A stretch of DNA of 64,000 nucleotides. Source: Pelagomonas calceolata. Lineage: Eukaryota > Sar > Pelagophyceae > Pelagomonadales > Pelagomonadaceae. A model generated the notes under the pieces. It ran no database searches, was not told where the DNA came from, and saw only the letters and a list, made by a program, of their open reading frames with translations. The translations under genes and the position numbers were made by a program. The DNA lies in assembly GCA_918797485.1 (NCBI GenBank), contig CAKKNE010000001.1:5332001-5396000 (forward strand), read 5' to 3'. Positions 55,420 through 64,000 of this stretch are shown here, in pieces (positions within the stretch are counted from its first letter, which is position 1; each line of letters opens with the position of its first letter).

Positions 55420-56748
55420 TTAGGCTGGCACCGGAGTCCGCGCCGGAGCGACCGGAGGCGACGCGGGCGCGGGGGGCTCCGCCAGCGACAGCCCCGCGAG
55501 CGACAACTCCTCGACGGGCACCGACGGAAAGTCGGGCAGTTCCGGAGCCGGCGGATCGAGCAGGGCCTCGAGCTCCCGCTCGAGGTCCGCGTCCTCCGGC
55601 GAGACGAAGGTCTCGTGCAGCGCGTCGTCGACGGCCGCAACTTCCGCGGTTTCTGTCTGCAGGGCCTCCGACGCCGCCGCGACGTCTTCAACAGTCACAC
55701 CGTCCAAGCGCGCCTGCTTTAAAGCGTCGGCGGCGAGCGTCATCGCCTGCACGGTCTCGCCGTCGTCCCAGAGGCCGCACAACGCGTCGTGGGGCGCCTC
55801 GAGGTGCTGGGCGTGGACGGTCCGACGCTTGCGCACGTCGTCCCTTGACAGTTTCCACCGGCGCGCGTTGAAGGCGGTCTTGGCGCCGCGGCACGCTTGC
55901 AAGGCGGACGCTTCCCGCGCCTCGGCTCGCTTCAAAGCGAGCGCCGATCGTAATAAAGCGGCTCGTAGCGCGACGGCCGCCGCGTCGGAAGGCGCCACGG
56001 CGCCGCGGATCCGGACCGTGCCCTCGCCGAGCGTCTCGAGGTCCGCGGCGTCGTCCACGCTCGCGACGCCCTTTATTACACCGCGACCCAGCAACGCGCG
56101 CCGCGTCCGCACGCAGCGCGCGCACCGCGCGAGCGCGAGCGACGCCGGCGGTTTCGTCGCTAGGGCCGCGCGCGCGCACGCCGCCGCGAGCGACGCCGGC
56201 GCGGCGTCGACGCGCAGCTCGTCGTCGACGTGGGCGCTCCGCAACGCAAAGCAGCGCTCGGCGCCCCGCAGTGACGACACATAGTCGACAAATGCGTCGA
56301 GGGCGGCGTCCAGCGCGGCGTCCGCCACGACGTACACGCCGCGGGCCGCCACCCTCCAAGCCTGGAGGTAGGACACGACGGCGGCGACGGGTCGGCCCTG
56401 GCGCCGCCGCCGCGCGGTCTCGGCCGCGCGCGTGAGTGCGGCGGCCGGCCGAAACCGCGCTTCTAAGCACCGCGCGAGCCCCGGCGGCGCGCCGTACTCG
56501 TCCGAGGCGAGCGCTTTTGCGAGTTCATCCGCGTCGAGCACGAGCCAGCCCCGGGCGGCCGCGGCCTTTGTCACAGCTCGCTGCCATTCGTCCGCGAAGT
56601 CCTCGTCTAGCGGTTCATTATCGTCCGGGATGCTGTAGAGGTACTCGACACGCTCCGCGTCGGTCGTGTCGAGGTATGGTGTTGTTGTGGCGGCGGTTGA
56701 AGCGGTCGGCTCCTCGTCGTCGACTTCCGGCGCCGCAAACTTGGTCAT
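55420..56748 (-). CDS. ESCRT-III related CHMP7-like protein
   Basis: A 442-residue protein. The N-terminal half (about 35-240) is helical with the layout of the CHMP7 winged-helix/ESCRT-II-like region. The C-terminal half holds the Snf7 core (LKRAEAREASALQACRGAKTAFN, then QHLEAPHDALCGLWDDGETVQAM and DGVTVEDVAAASEALQTETAEVAAVDDALHE). An acidic helix (DADLERELEALLDPP) comes next, then a MIM2-like LPDFPSVP motif for MIT binding. CHMP7 nucleates ESCRT-III at the nuclear envelope and in sorting. The match is structural rather than close in sequence, so the name is moderately sure. Codon use is extremely GC/Ala-rich. Confidence 0.7.
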   Translation of the reverse strand: MTKFAAPEVDDEEPTASTAATTTPYLDTTDAERVEYLYSIPDDNEPLDEDFADEWQRAVTKAAAARGWLVLDADELAKALASDEYGAPPGLARCLEARFRPAAALTRAAETARRRRQGRPVAAVVSYLQAWRVAARGVYVVADAALDAALDAFVDYVSSLRGAERCFALRSAHVDDELRVDAAPASLAAACARAALATKPPASLALARCARCVRTRRALLGRGVIKGVASVDDAADLETLGEGTVRIRGAVAPSDAAAVALRAALLRSALALKRAEAREASALQACRGAKTAFNARRWKLSRDDVRKRRTVHAQHLEAPHDALCGLWDDGETVQAMTLAADALKQARLDGVTVEDVAAASEALQTETAEVAAVDDALHETFVSPEDADLERELEALLDPPAPELPDFPSVPVEELSLAGLSLAEPPAPASPPVAPARTPVPA

Positions 56749-56899
56749 GCTTGAGCGGCCTCCACGGGCGCGGCAGCGCGTCGGCTACGTCACAGGTGTC
56801 GTCACGCGCGCGGCACGACTACTTTTGATGCTCTGCCGATTCGCGCGCGCAGTTGTAGGAGCCGTGTGGCCCAAAAAATGCAAAGCGCGGCACAGCCAA

Positions 56900-56922
56900 G
56901 CTAGCGACCTGAAAGGCACTAG
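56900..56922 (-). promoter_or_regulatory. promoter palindrome copy 15
   Basis: GCTAGCGA, CCTGAAAGGCACTAG; the centre is changed. It lies about 152 bp upstream of the CHMP7 gene ATG (minus strand). Confidence 0.6.
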
Positions 56923-57032
56923 AAAAATTGTGATCTTGACGTCTGCGCTCTCCGCGAGCGCACGACGTCACAAGGGGAATAACGTCTGCGCTCTCCGCGC
57001 ACGACGTCACAGGGGGGAAGAAGGAAGGAAGC

Positions 57033-58568
57033 TCAGCCGTGCATGGGCGCCCGCCACCGCGGCGGCCGCCGCGAGTAGGACCGCCGTGCGTGGCCACCGC
57101 CACATTCTCGCGTAGCATCGTCGCGCCGCGTCCCGGCCATCAGGCACGCCGTCAGGTCCGGCGCATTGCGGGTAGTGGCGTCGATGCGCGCCCAGCGCGC
57201 GCGCGAGACCTCGGACATGGCGCACGCGCCCTGCAAACAGTCGCGCGCGACCGCGGGCAGCAGGTTGACGCGCTTCTCGCGCCGCTCGATATCGTCGACG
57301 TCCGCGCCGGCCGCCGCACACAAGGGTGTGGGGACCTCGCCCTCGCGCGACGCCGTCGTGTTCGACAGGATATACCTCCTCCGGATCCCGTCCGCATATA
57401 ACTTGCGCACGAACAACGACTCGAAGAACATGTCGTCGACCACGCGCTTCTGGGGGATGGCTCGAGAATGCGTGGCCCAGAGCCTATGCTCTTCAGAAAC
57501 TTGATGCGGCACGTGCACCGCAAACGCTCTAGGGACGGTATAAAAGTGGAAGCCCGCCGCTCGTAATGACGTGATCCACGCGAGCTTGTTCTTGCCGTAG
57601 CCCACGTACCTCTCGTCGAAGCGCGGCGTCACGGCGCAGTTGCGCACCACCACAAAGGGCTCGTAAAAATTCCCCAGAAAGCAGGACAGCTTCTCCGGCG
57701 CCGTCGCGGCGAGCCACGCGTCGAAGCGCGTCGAGCCGTGGTGGTGGAAGGGCTCGCAGCGGATGCGCGACGGGGGCAGCTTGATGACAGTGTTGGACCG
57801 GCCCGCGTCCCAATACAAATTGCCTTTCGTTTGCCAGTCGTGCTTGAACGAGTCGTTCTTCGCCGCGAGGCACCGTAGCAGTCCGTCGCGCGTCCGCGGC
57901 ACGAGCGCACTCAAACTGTCATGATCCGTGGCCCGCAACTTCTTGCCCGCGCGCGCGCGCGCGCCGTCCTTGCCCTCCAACGCAAAAGTCGGCACGACCA
58001 GCGCCAGGTCCGCCTCCGTGAGAACATGTAAGGCGTCGGCGATCATTTTGTACGTGCCTGCTCCTGGCCAGAAGTCCGCATCCAATAAAAAGACGTGCGT
58101 CGTCCTCGCGCGCATCCAGGCCCGGTTCCGCATCTGGTTCACGGGGAACTGCGTCCCCTTCGGCACGCGCACGACGCCCACGTGAGACAGCGCTTCGTCG
58201 CAGCCGTCGATGTAGTTCGACGTCACCGCCTCGGCATCGAGGTCCGTGTCCGCGGCGACGACGGTGATGGAGACGGGGCCCCGCCAGCGCTCGCACATGC
58301 TCCGCACGTTCCACAGCCGATCCTCCGTCGCCGTCGTCACGATGGTCACGCCCTTTGTTAATCCACTAAGGTCGCAGCGCGCGTTCGGCGACGGCAACGG
58401 CGGCGGCGGCAGGCTTGCGCGTTTCTTGCGGCGGTCCCACTCGGCCTGGCTGTAGGGGTTGTCCGGGCGCTGCGGTGGTGGGCGCCTCCTTCTATAGTTG
58501 TAGATGATTCGTGGCGTTGCCAGGGGCAGCACCATGACAAGCCATGCCAGCCTGGCTTTGGTGTGCAT
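57033..58568 (-). CDS. LARGE-like glycosyltransferase (GT49 type)
   Basis: A 511-residue type II membrane protein with an N-terminal anchor (LAWLVMVLPLATPRIIY) and a Pro/Arg stem. The catalytic domain starts with GVTIVTTATEDRLWNVRSMCERWRGPVSI and has the metal-binding DxD in HVFLLDADFWP. The GT49 landmark region is also present (FYEPFVVVRNCAVTPRF, DERYVGYGKNKLAW, FAVHVPHQVS). This domain in LARGE and B4GAT1 transfers glucuronic acid or similar sugars in the Golgi. Here it stands alone, without the second GT8 domain of LARGE. The first 6 codons upstream lack an ATG, so 58568 is used. Confidence 0.82.
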   Translation of the reverse strand: MHTKARLAWLVMVLPLATPRIIYNYRRRRPPPQRPDNPYSQAEWDRRKKRASLPPPPLPSPNARCDLSGLTKGVTIVTTATEDRLWNVRSMCERWRGPVSITVVAADTDLDAEAVTSNYIDGCDEALSHVGVVRVPKGTQFPVNQMRNRAWMRARTTHVFLLDADFWPGAGTYKMIADALHVLTEADLALVVPTFALEGKDGARARAGKKLRATDHDSLSALVPRTRDGLLRCLAAKNDSFKHDWQTKGNLYWDAGRSNTVIKLPPSRIRCEPFHHHGSTRFDAWLAATAPEKLSCFLGNFYEPFVVVRNCAVTPRFDERYVGYGKNKLAWITSLRAAGFHFYTVPRAFAVHVPHQVSEEHRLWATHSRAIPQKRVVDDMFFESLFVRKLYADGIRRRYILSNTTASREGEVPTPLCAAAGADVDDIERREKRVNLLPAVARDCLQGACAMSEVSRARWARIDATTRNAPDLTACLMAGTRRDDATRECGGGHARRSYSRRPPRWRAPMHG

Positions 58569-58904
58569 CGTACCGCAGCCCTTCACCGCGTCACGCTCTC
58601 AGCCGGCTCTCTGCGGCCATTGCGAGCCTGCAGACGTGCCATGCGCGTATGTTTGCATTCCTCTGATGCTTCACCAAATATTATTCCTCTCATGTGCAAA
58701 CCATGAAGCTCAGTCTAGGCAGCCACAGCCTCGTAGCGCCGCCGAGGAATGCCGCGCGAGAGGAAGTAGTCCGGTTCGCACTACACGTGTGGCTTGCTAG
58801 TGTCTTTCATGCCGCTAGCCGGATTAACTTTTGGGCTCTGCCTCTCGCCGCGGCGCTACGACAGCCGGTCAAGACCCTCGTTTGCACACAGCACCTTACT
58901 GATC
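58569..58904. other. divergent promoter region with palindrome
   Basis: It holds a palindrome at 58796-58819 and no gene. Confidence 0.5.
58796..58819 (+). promoter_or_regulatory. promoter palindrome copy 16
   Basis: GCTAG, TGTCTTTCAT, GCC, GCTAGC; 86 bp upstream of the RNA-binding gene ATG and 228 bp upstream of the GT49 gene. Confidence 0.7.
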
Positions 58905-60019
58905 ATGGGCGATTACGGAGGCTCGTACGGTGGGGGAGGTGGCGATCGCTACGGTATACTCCCAGCGCCTGTTTCTCAATCGCTCCCAGCGCAATCCCAG
59001 CGCGGGGCGCGTCGCGCGCGTCGAGACACAGCAGCATTATAACACTCTCTTCCCTCGCAGGCGGCGGCGGCGGTGGTTATGGCGGCGGCCAGTACGGCGG
59101 CGGCGGCGGCAACTACGGAGGAGGAGGCAACTACGGCGGCGGCGGCTATGGCGGCGGCGGCGGCTACGGCGGCGGCGGGGGCGGCTACGCGGTGCCCTAC
59201 GGCGGCGGCCAGCGCTACGGCGAGGGCCAGGGCGGCGGTGGGTATGGTGGCGGCGGCTACGGCGGCGGCGGAGGCTTCGGCGGCCCGCCGCGCGGCGGCG
59301 GCGGCGGCTTCGAGATCTGCCGCGACTTCCAGCGCGGCATGTGCAACCGCGGCGACAACTGCCGCTACTCGCACGACGGGAACGCCCCGGCGGGCCCGCC
59401 GCGCGGCGGCGGCGGCTTCGGCTCGAACGCCTGCTACGAGTGCGGCGAGATCGGCCACTTTGGTCGAGAGTGCCCCGTGCGGCTCCGCAACGGCGGCGTC
59501 CGCGGGCCGACGGTCTTCGGCCCGCGCGGCGGCGGCGGCGGCGGCGGCGGCTACCAGGGCCCGGGCCCGTCCTACGGCGGCTACGGCGGCGGTGGCGGCG
59601 GCGGCCGCGACCAGAAGCGGTCGCGCTCGCGGTCCCGCTCCCGCTCGCGCAGCCGCTCCCGTTCGCGAGGGCGCCGCCGCGACCGCTCCGCATCTTCTAG
59701 ATCGTCCTCACGCTCGCGCTCGAAGTCGCGCTCGAAGTCGCGCAGCAAGTCGCGCAGCAAGTCGAAGTCTCCCGAGCCGGCGGCAGACAAGAAGGAGGAC
59801 GAGAAGCCCTACGAGCCCGAGGAGGCCGCCGCCGCCGAGCCTGAGCCGGCCGCCGCGCCGGCTGAGGCCGCGGACGAGGCCAAGAAGACCTGGACGGCCG
59901 ACGAGATCGGGAAAATGACGGTCGCGAAGCTCAAGGAGGCGCTCACCACGCTCGGCCTCGACACGAGCGGCCTCAAGGCCGCGCTCAAGGACCGCCTCAC
60001 CGACGCCATGGGCCTCTAG
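58905..60019 (+). CDS. RNA-binding protein: Gly-rich, CCCH, CCHC, RS and SAP domains (2 exons)
   Basis: Exons 58905-58953 and 59061-60019 give 335 residues. A GGY/GGN low-complexity region (about 1-105) is followed by a CCCH finger (ICRDFQRGMCNRGDNCRYSH, C-x7-C-x5-C-x3-H). A CCHC zinc knuckle (ACYECGEIGHFGRECP) comes next, then more Gly repeats, an RS/SR domain, an acidic Ala/Glu/Pro region and a C-terminal SAP motif (MTVAKLKEALTTLGLDTSGLK). The parts point to a nuclear splicing or mRNP factor that binds RNA and may phase-separate. SAP motifs usually bind DNA. The order is unusual, but each domain is clear. Confidence 0.88.
58954..59060 (+). other. 107-nt intron
   Basis: The donor is GTATAC and the acceptor CTCTTCCCTCGCAG with a good pyrimidine tract. 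It joins GGDRYG to the Gly-rich repeat. No introner features are seen. Confidence 0.88.
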
Positions 60020-60387
60020 AGGCTCGATCATCCCCCTTCCCTTCCCCGTGTGCGCGCCTGCGACAGTAACGTTGTCACACGACGCCGGCCGGCCGGCCGC
60101 CGAGCATTCTTCGGCCGGGCGCTAACTAACGAGGGGGTCGACAGAGCTATATGATAACACTATCGAGGTCAGGCGTGCGGTCTAGGCGTGCGGCAGGAGG
60201 ACTACTTGGAGGACTCGCTTCGCAAAGTTCGGGTTGCGCTGCTGTGCGGCCTGTGCTGTGCCGAGCGCACAGCGTGCTTTTGCTGCCGCTTTGCGCGTCG
60301 TCAGCCCACGGGCCGCCGCACGCATTGTCGGGCAGCCTCAAGAAGCCGCGGAGAGCAGCCATGCGACGCGTAAACCCCATCTAGACC
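60020..60387. other. intergenic stretch
   Basis: No palindrome and no gene are seen. A short GGCC-repeat run lies near 60085-60101. Confidence 0.4.
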
Positions 60388-61545
60388 ATGAAGCACTGCC
60401 TGCTCCTCGCGGCGGCGGCGTACGCCTACAACGCGTCGACGCCGCCGACGAAGATTATAAAATCGAACTGCACGCTCCAGCGCTTCCCGCCGATCTACGC
60501 GAATCGCGTGCACTTTTTTTCCTTTGTGGCGGCGGACCTGTACCACCTGCTCGGGCATGCGTTAAGGTACTACCGCCACCTCGGTCTAGATCTGAAGAAC
60601 CAGGGGCGAATATTTGTACACAACGCGAGCGGCCCGGTAGCGCTCGAGAAGACGTTGGTGTATTTGCGGCGGTACGAGATAACCTACCGTGTCTCGAACG
60701 AGTGGTCCAGTCAGACGAAGCGCGAGGCAGCCAACCAATTCCTCCTGAGCCTGCCGAACGACGCCTGGCTCGTCTACCCCGATCTGGACGAGTTCTTCGC
60801 CTTTCCCTGCGAAGTGTTGAATATTATGGACCAGGGAGGGCTCCTGAGCGGCCAGATGGTCGACCGCGTCGCATACGATTGGCACCTCAACAGTCTGAGG
60901 CCGCTTCCAAGAGCAGCAAAGATGAACAATCGCTCATCCATAGACTACCAGTTCCCGCGGTCGTGTCGACTCACTGGCGGTTTGCTCGATACGAACGTTA
61001 ATAAATACACGCTCGTGCCGGCCGTCGACGCGGCAGGAAAGAGGTTGCGGTACATCAACGCCCACTCCGTCGCCTGTGGCACGCAACGACGTAACCTACG
61101 CCACGTCCACGCGCAGCGCGCCAACGATTGTCATGGGGTTACGATCTACCGGGGACCCGCCGTCGCGCACTACGGCTTCACGAAGATCACGATCCCCGTC
61201 CTGGAACGGAAGCTCGCCACATATAAAGCTTTGGCGCGTACTTCCGGCGAACTCCGCCACCGCGACGCCGTCGAGCACTACCGGAAGCTCCGGGACTCGT
61301 TCGAGTACTGTCCTTTGACGAAGTCGTTCCAGTTCACTCGAAAAGCGCGGCGGCTCCTTCAACGAAGGCGGTACTGCGACCCGCTTCCACCCCATCTTGA
61401 GCGGGACTACGCGCCGTCTCGATTTTGTTTCGAGCCGACGAAGGCGCCCCGGCCGCGGCCGACGCCGCGGCCCTCTGTCATGCGGAAGGCGAAGGCGCCT
61501 CGAGTCTTGGGGCGTCCGGACGACGACGACCCGCCCGACGACTAA
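60388..61545 (+). CDS. GT92/GT2-like glycosyltransferase, secretory
   Basis: A 385-residue protein with a short signal-like leader (MKHCLLLAAAAYAYNAS). The region around RVHFFSFVAADLYHLLGHALRYYRHLGLD and the metal-binding WLVYPDLDEFFAFPC (DLDE) is typical of the GT-A enzymes grouped as DUF23/GT92 and related GT2 families. A Cys pair and His residues (NAHSVACGT, RANDCHGV, VAHYGFTK) lie after the active site. The C-terminus is Pro/Arg-rich. It probably acts in the Golgi or ER on a polysaccharide or glycan; donor and acceptor are unknown. The ATG at 60388 starts at the leader. Confidence 0.72.
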   Translation: MKHCLLLAAAAYAYNASTPPTKIIKSNCTLQRFPPIYANRVHFFSFVAADLYHLLGHALRYYRHLGLDLKNQGRIFVHNASGPVALEKTLVYLRRYEITYRVSNEWSSQTKREAANQFLLSLPNDAWLVYPDLDEFFAFPCEVLNIMDQGGLLSGQMVDRVAYDWHLNSLRPLPRAAKMNNRSSIDYQFPRSCRLTGGLLDTNVNKYTLVPAVDAAGKRLRYINAHSVACGTQRRNLRHVHAQRANDCHGVTIYRGPAVAHYGFTKITIPVLERKLATYKALARTSGELRHRDAVEHYRKLRDSFEYCPLTKSFQFTRKARRLLQRRRYCDPLPPHLERDYAPSRFCFEPTKAPRPRPTPRPSVMRKAKAPRVLGRPDDDDPPDD

Positions 61546-61629
61546 CGTTTTGTGTTGACTCTAGATCGTTGTTCATCTTAGTAGAGAGAGAGTCGCTTGG
61601 CGCGCCGGAGATATTGCTCCGATAATGAC

Positions 61630-61648
61630 CTAGCTGTAAGACACTAGC
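61630..61648 (-). promoter_or_regulatory. promoter palindrome copy 17
   Basis: CTAGCTGTAAGACACTAGC; the left arm is compressed. It lies 125 bp upstream of the ATG at 61774. Confidence 0.65.
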
Positions 61649-61773
61649 AAGCTCTCTGCCAAATTTGATTTTTGCAGCGCTCGTTTGAGACACGGTAAAC
61701 GTTTTTGCGCAGCGCTTTTGCATTTGCGTCGTAAGCTGCCCTGCGTGGCATAGCAATCGAAACGGTGCTAAAA

Positions 61774-62277
61774 ATGGCCGCCTGTGTAGAGAACGCGATG
61801 CAAGACCTGGCTCTGGACGCAGTTGACGCCTGTGCCGCGCCGGAGACAGCCAAAGCAGTCGTTCCGGAGCAGCCCGGCACTCCTGATGCTGCGCAGAAGG
61901 GCTCAGAAGAGCCGAATGGCACCGCCGACAAAGTCAAGAAGCAGCGCCGCCGCCGAGGCAAGAAGCCAGCCGCCGCTGCCGACAAAGTGACGGACGAGAA
62001 CGCCGCGCCGGCGGCGGACGGCATGCAATCGGCCGCGGCCGCGGAGGACGGCAAGCCGTCGGCTGCGCCCGTCGATGTGGCCGCGATACTCAAGGCGCGT
62101 GCCGCGGCCAAGAAGGGCGGCCGCAAGGGCAAGCCCGCCTCCGCGGCGGCGCAGGCAGCCCTCGCGAACGCCAAGGCGCGGCCGCAGAAGAAGAGCGGCG
62201 CCAAGGGCGGCCGGTCGGAGGGGGGCCCGCGTGCGGCGAAGACCGGCAAGAGCCAGAACGACAAGTGCCTGCCGTGA
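61774..62277 (+). CDS. Ala/Lys-rich low-complexity protein
   Basis: From the ATG at 61774 the product is 167 residues. It is almost entirely disordered: an acidic N-terminal part (MAACVENAMQDLALDAVDAC), then basic Lys/Arg/Ala-rich segments (KKQRRRRGKKPAAAADK; AILKARAAAKKGGRKGKP) with Pro/Gln. No fold or family is recognised. The charge pattern would fit a nucleic acid-associated or nucleolar protein. A promoter palindrome 125 bp upstream supports a real gene. Confidence 0.5.
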   Translation: MAACVENAMQDLALDAVDACAAPETAKAVVPEQPGTPDAAQKGSEEPNGTADKVKKQRRRRGKKPAAAADKVTDENAAPAADGMQSAAAAEDGKPSAAPVDVAAILKARAAAKKGGRKGKPASAAAQAALANAKARPQKKSGAKGGRSEGGPRAAKTGKSQNDKCLP

Positions 62278-62674
62278 GAGTCGCGCAGGAGGCTCGGAGT
62301 AATGATAGTGTGACATGACCCGGCGTAGTATCGAGCTGTTGGTTTCAAGAGATCTCGGGATCTCAGGCTCACGGCCGCCGCGACGGCGCCGTCGCACACT
62401 GGTCTCGAGATGTCACTCGACGCTTGCGAGTCGACGCCGCGGGCTGGGAGTCGCCACTTCCAAGGCTTTAGAGCTGCAAGCGGCTCGAATATGCCGAAGC
62501 TACAGGTAGTTAGCGTAGCCCTCTCTGAAGGCGCTGCACTCGACGACGGGGCTTTTGGGCGCCGGCGACGGTGGACGCGTCCCGAGCGGCTGCCCCGACG
62601 TTACTGACGTGACAGGCGACGCATCGCTCGCAGCCCTCCCGCGAAAACAGGCACGCCGGCCGTACACAAGCAAC
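62278..62674. other. intergenic stretch
   Basis: No palindrome, repeat or gene is seen. Confidence 0.4.
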
Positions 62675-64000
62675 ATGGCCCAGCAGATCTGCGAGGAGGA
62701 CGCCGTCATCCAGCAATTACGGGAGAGCCGGACGGAAGACGAGCAGTATTTTGATGTGCACTTCGGGGGCTTACCTGCGGCTCTGTACAGGGATGAGGAG
62801 GACGTGCCGCCGTACGACAGCAACCTGGACGAGCCGATCGTCTGGTTGAGGCCCGGTGAGTTATGTAGGGACCCGCAGTACTTTGTGGATGGGGCCATTG
62901 GTGTCTCTGGATGCGTGGTCGAAGGTCGCAATGGAGATGGGTGGCTGTTAGGGGCCATGGCTGCTTTATGGGGCCATCCCGAGTACTTGATCGAAAACTT
63001 GTTCGGTTCTGATCCAGACGACTTCCAGGAGTGGGGCGTCTACACGTGTCGGTTTTACAGGGAAGGCTCGTGGGTGGAGGTCTGTGCGGACACGCGGATG
63101 CCGGCGCTGTCTGGATTTACGGCAGCAGAGGGCGAGGAGCCGACGGGGCCCCAGTGCCTGTACGGGAGATGTGTGGACCCGCGGGAGCAGTGGGTTCAAT
63201 TATTAGAGAAGGCCTACGCCAAGGTTCTGGGGAGTTACGAGGCCCTGTCCAAAGGTAGTGTGACGGAAGCCCTAGTGGATCTCACGGGAGGCTCTGGAGA
63301 AGAAATTCTACTGAATGAAGACTCCGCGAAGAAAACTAGTACATTATTCGAGGAATGTCAAGATTATCTCGAGAACAAGCACGTCCTCTGCGTCACGGCC
63401 GACCCAGCAAACAACGGCCAGGGCGGCGTGCCCTCGCCGGATTTGAAACAGACGGCTTTAGGACTATTACCGGGCCACGCGTACGGTGTGATGCAGTGCA
63501 TCCAGGTGGAGGACAAGAAACTCGTGAGGTTGCGGAACCCGTGGAGCGGGAGGGGCGGCACGTGGAAGGGCCCCTGGGCCGACTCGTCGTCGCAATGGGA
63601 GGACTTCCCGGAGGTGCTCGATGAGTGCCTGAAGCAGGCAAGCGGCTGGACGCGCGAGGAGGACGGCATCGACCAGACCGATGGTTCATTCTTCATGGAG
63701 TTCTCCGACTTCTGCAGCAAGTTCGACACGCTGCATTTATGCCGCTTGTTCGACGACAAACAGTACAAGCAGTATAAAGTTTTAAGTAGTTGGGCAGGCA
63801 AGACCGCCGCGGGGCCCGACGAGGGCGTCCCCGTGAGTACTGATACGGGCTTCGCTAAGCTCATCGCGGCGAAGGCGAAGCCGCGCACGGACAAGGACGC
63901 GTGCTGGTTCAACAACCCCCAGTTTCGGGTGGAAGTGAAGCACAAGTCTACAACTCATATTTCGCTGCTCCAGGGCCCGCCGAAGTCGGGCGAGCGCTTC
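62675..64000 (+). CDS. calpain-like cysteine protease domain, active-site Cys replaced; 3' end off the window
   Basis: The frame is open from the ATG at 62675 to the right edge (442 codons seen). The calpain CysPc domain is clear: DEPIVWLRPGELCRDPQYFVDGA, then NGDGWLLGAMAALWGHPEYL. Further on come PGHAYGVMQCIQV with the catalytic His, and LVRLRNPWSGRGGTW with the catalytic Asn. Where calpains have GDCWLL, this protein has GDGWLL, so the nucleophile Cys is Gly. A beta-sandwich (C2L/domain III-like) appears to begin near the edge (CWFNNPQFRVEVKH). It is probably a calpain relative without protease activity. Confidence 0.82.
   Translation, partial: MAQQICEEDAVIQQLRESRTEDEQYFDVHFGGLPAALYRDEEDVPPYDSNLDEPIVWLRPGELCRDPQYFVDGAIGVSGCVVEGRNGDGWLLGAMAALWGHPEYLIENLFGSDPDDFQEWGVYTCRFYREGSWVEVCADTRMPALSGFTAAEGEEPTGPQCLYGRCVDPREQWVQLLEKAYAKVLGSYEALSKGSVTEALVDLTGGSGEEILLNEDSAKKTSTLFEECQDYLENKHVLCVTADPANNGQGGVPSPDLKQTALGLLPGHAYGVMQCIQVEDKKLVRLRNPWSGRGGTWKGPWADSSSQWEDFPEVLDECLKQASGWTREEDGIDQTDGSFFMEFSDFCSKFDTLHLCRLFDDKQYKQYKVLSSWAGKTAAGPDEGVPVSTDTGFAKLIAAKAKPRTDKDACWFNNPQFRVEVKHKSTTHISLLQGPPKSGERF

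Noticed and set aside
59037-59693. Several long Arg-rich and Ala-rich frames over the Gly-rich repeat
   Set aside because: These are the other frames of GGC/GGT repeats and carry none of the zinc-finger motifs.

Overview
The window looks like nuclear DNA of a small marine stramenopile alga, most likely a pelagophyte of the Aureococcus/Pelagomonas type. Five things point that way: high GC; very tight gene spacing (about 43 protein genes in 64 kb, many with no intron, convergent stops only 10-45 bp apart); mitochondrial-type proteins (bL13m, bL28m, mEF-G1, Tom70, alternative oxidase); a plastid-style AxAF presequence on enolase; and short introns built like the introner elements known from Aureococcus and Micromonas. 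The organism assignment is inference. I saw no tRNA, rRNA, virus-like element or CRISPR array.

Layout. 1-9.5 kb: a partial gene, a CDF-type transporter, two secreted or membrane proteins of unknown role, an AAAP amino-acid permease, a HisN-type phosphatase and a PQQ-propeller protein. 9.5-24 kb: a TPP-dependent enzyme, a C2+PH-like protein with a frame break, an unknown protein, a GT4 glycosyltransferase, TPR proteins, a ShK-type fragment beside a GGTAATTACC satellite, bL13m, UBC13, PurK and a double RanBP2 zinc-finger protein. 24-37 kb: thiolase, bL28m, plastid-type enolase, Tom70, a KDM4-like JmjC+CXXC demethylase, a sulfotransferase, prolyl-tRNA synthetase and an unidentified basic protein. 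37-50 kb: GH1 beta-glucosidase, mEF-G1, a RING-CH+TPR protein, a mitochondrial carrier, two membrane proteins and a secreted LPMO-GH5 enzyme. 50-64 kb: CHMP2, an ER DnaJ+CVNH protein, an EF-hand alternative oxidase with eight exons, CHMP7, a GT49-like enzyme, a CCCH/CCHC/RS/SAP RNA-binding protein, a GT92-like enzyme, a low-complexity protein and a calpain-like gene that runs off the right edge. The genes are mostly unrelated housekeeping functions and do not form one pathway cluster.

Two genome-wide systems stand out. First, a short palindrome (GCTAG, TGTCTTACAG, short spacer, CGCTAGC) occurs about 17 times. Every good copy lies 24-320 bp upstream of a start codon or inside a divergent promoter, and none lies between convergent gene ends. 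Second, introns with terminal inverted repeats (CTGTGTGGAAATCAACCAG) and a core GCGTCGATGGCGTGG are flanked by 8-bp target-site duplications. The first duplication copy supplies the 5' splice site, GT or twice GC, and the element end supplies the AG. Orphan copies of the core sit just after several stop codons, and one alternative-oxidase intron is largely a tandem array of the core.
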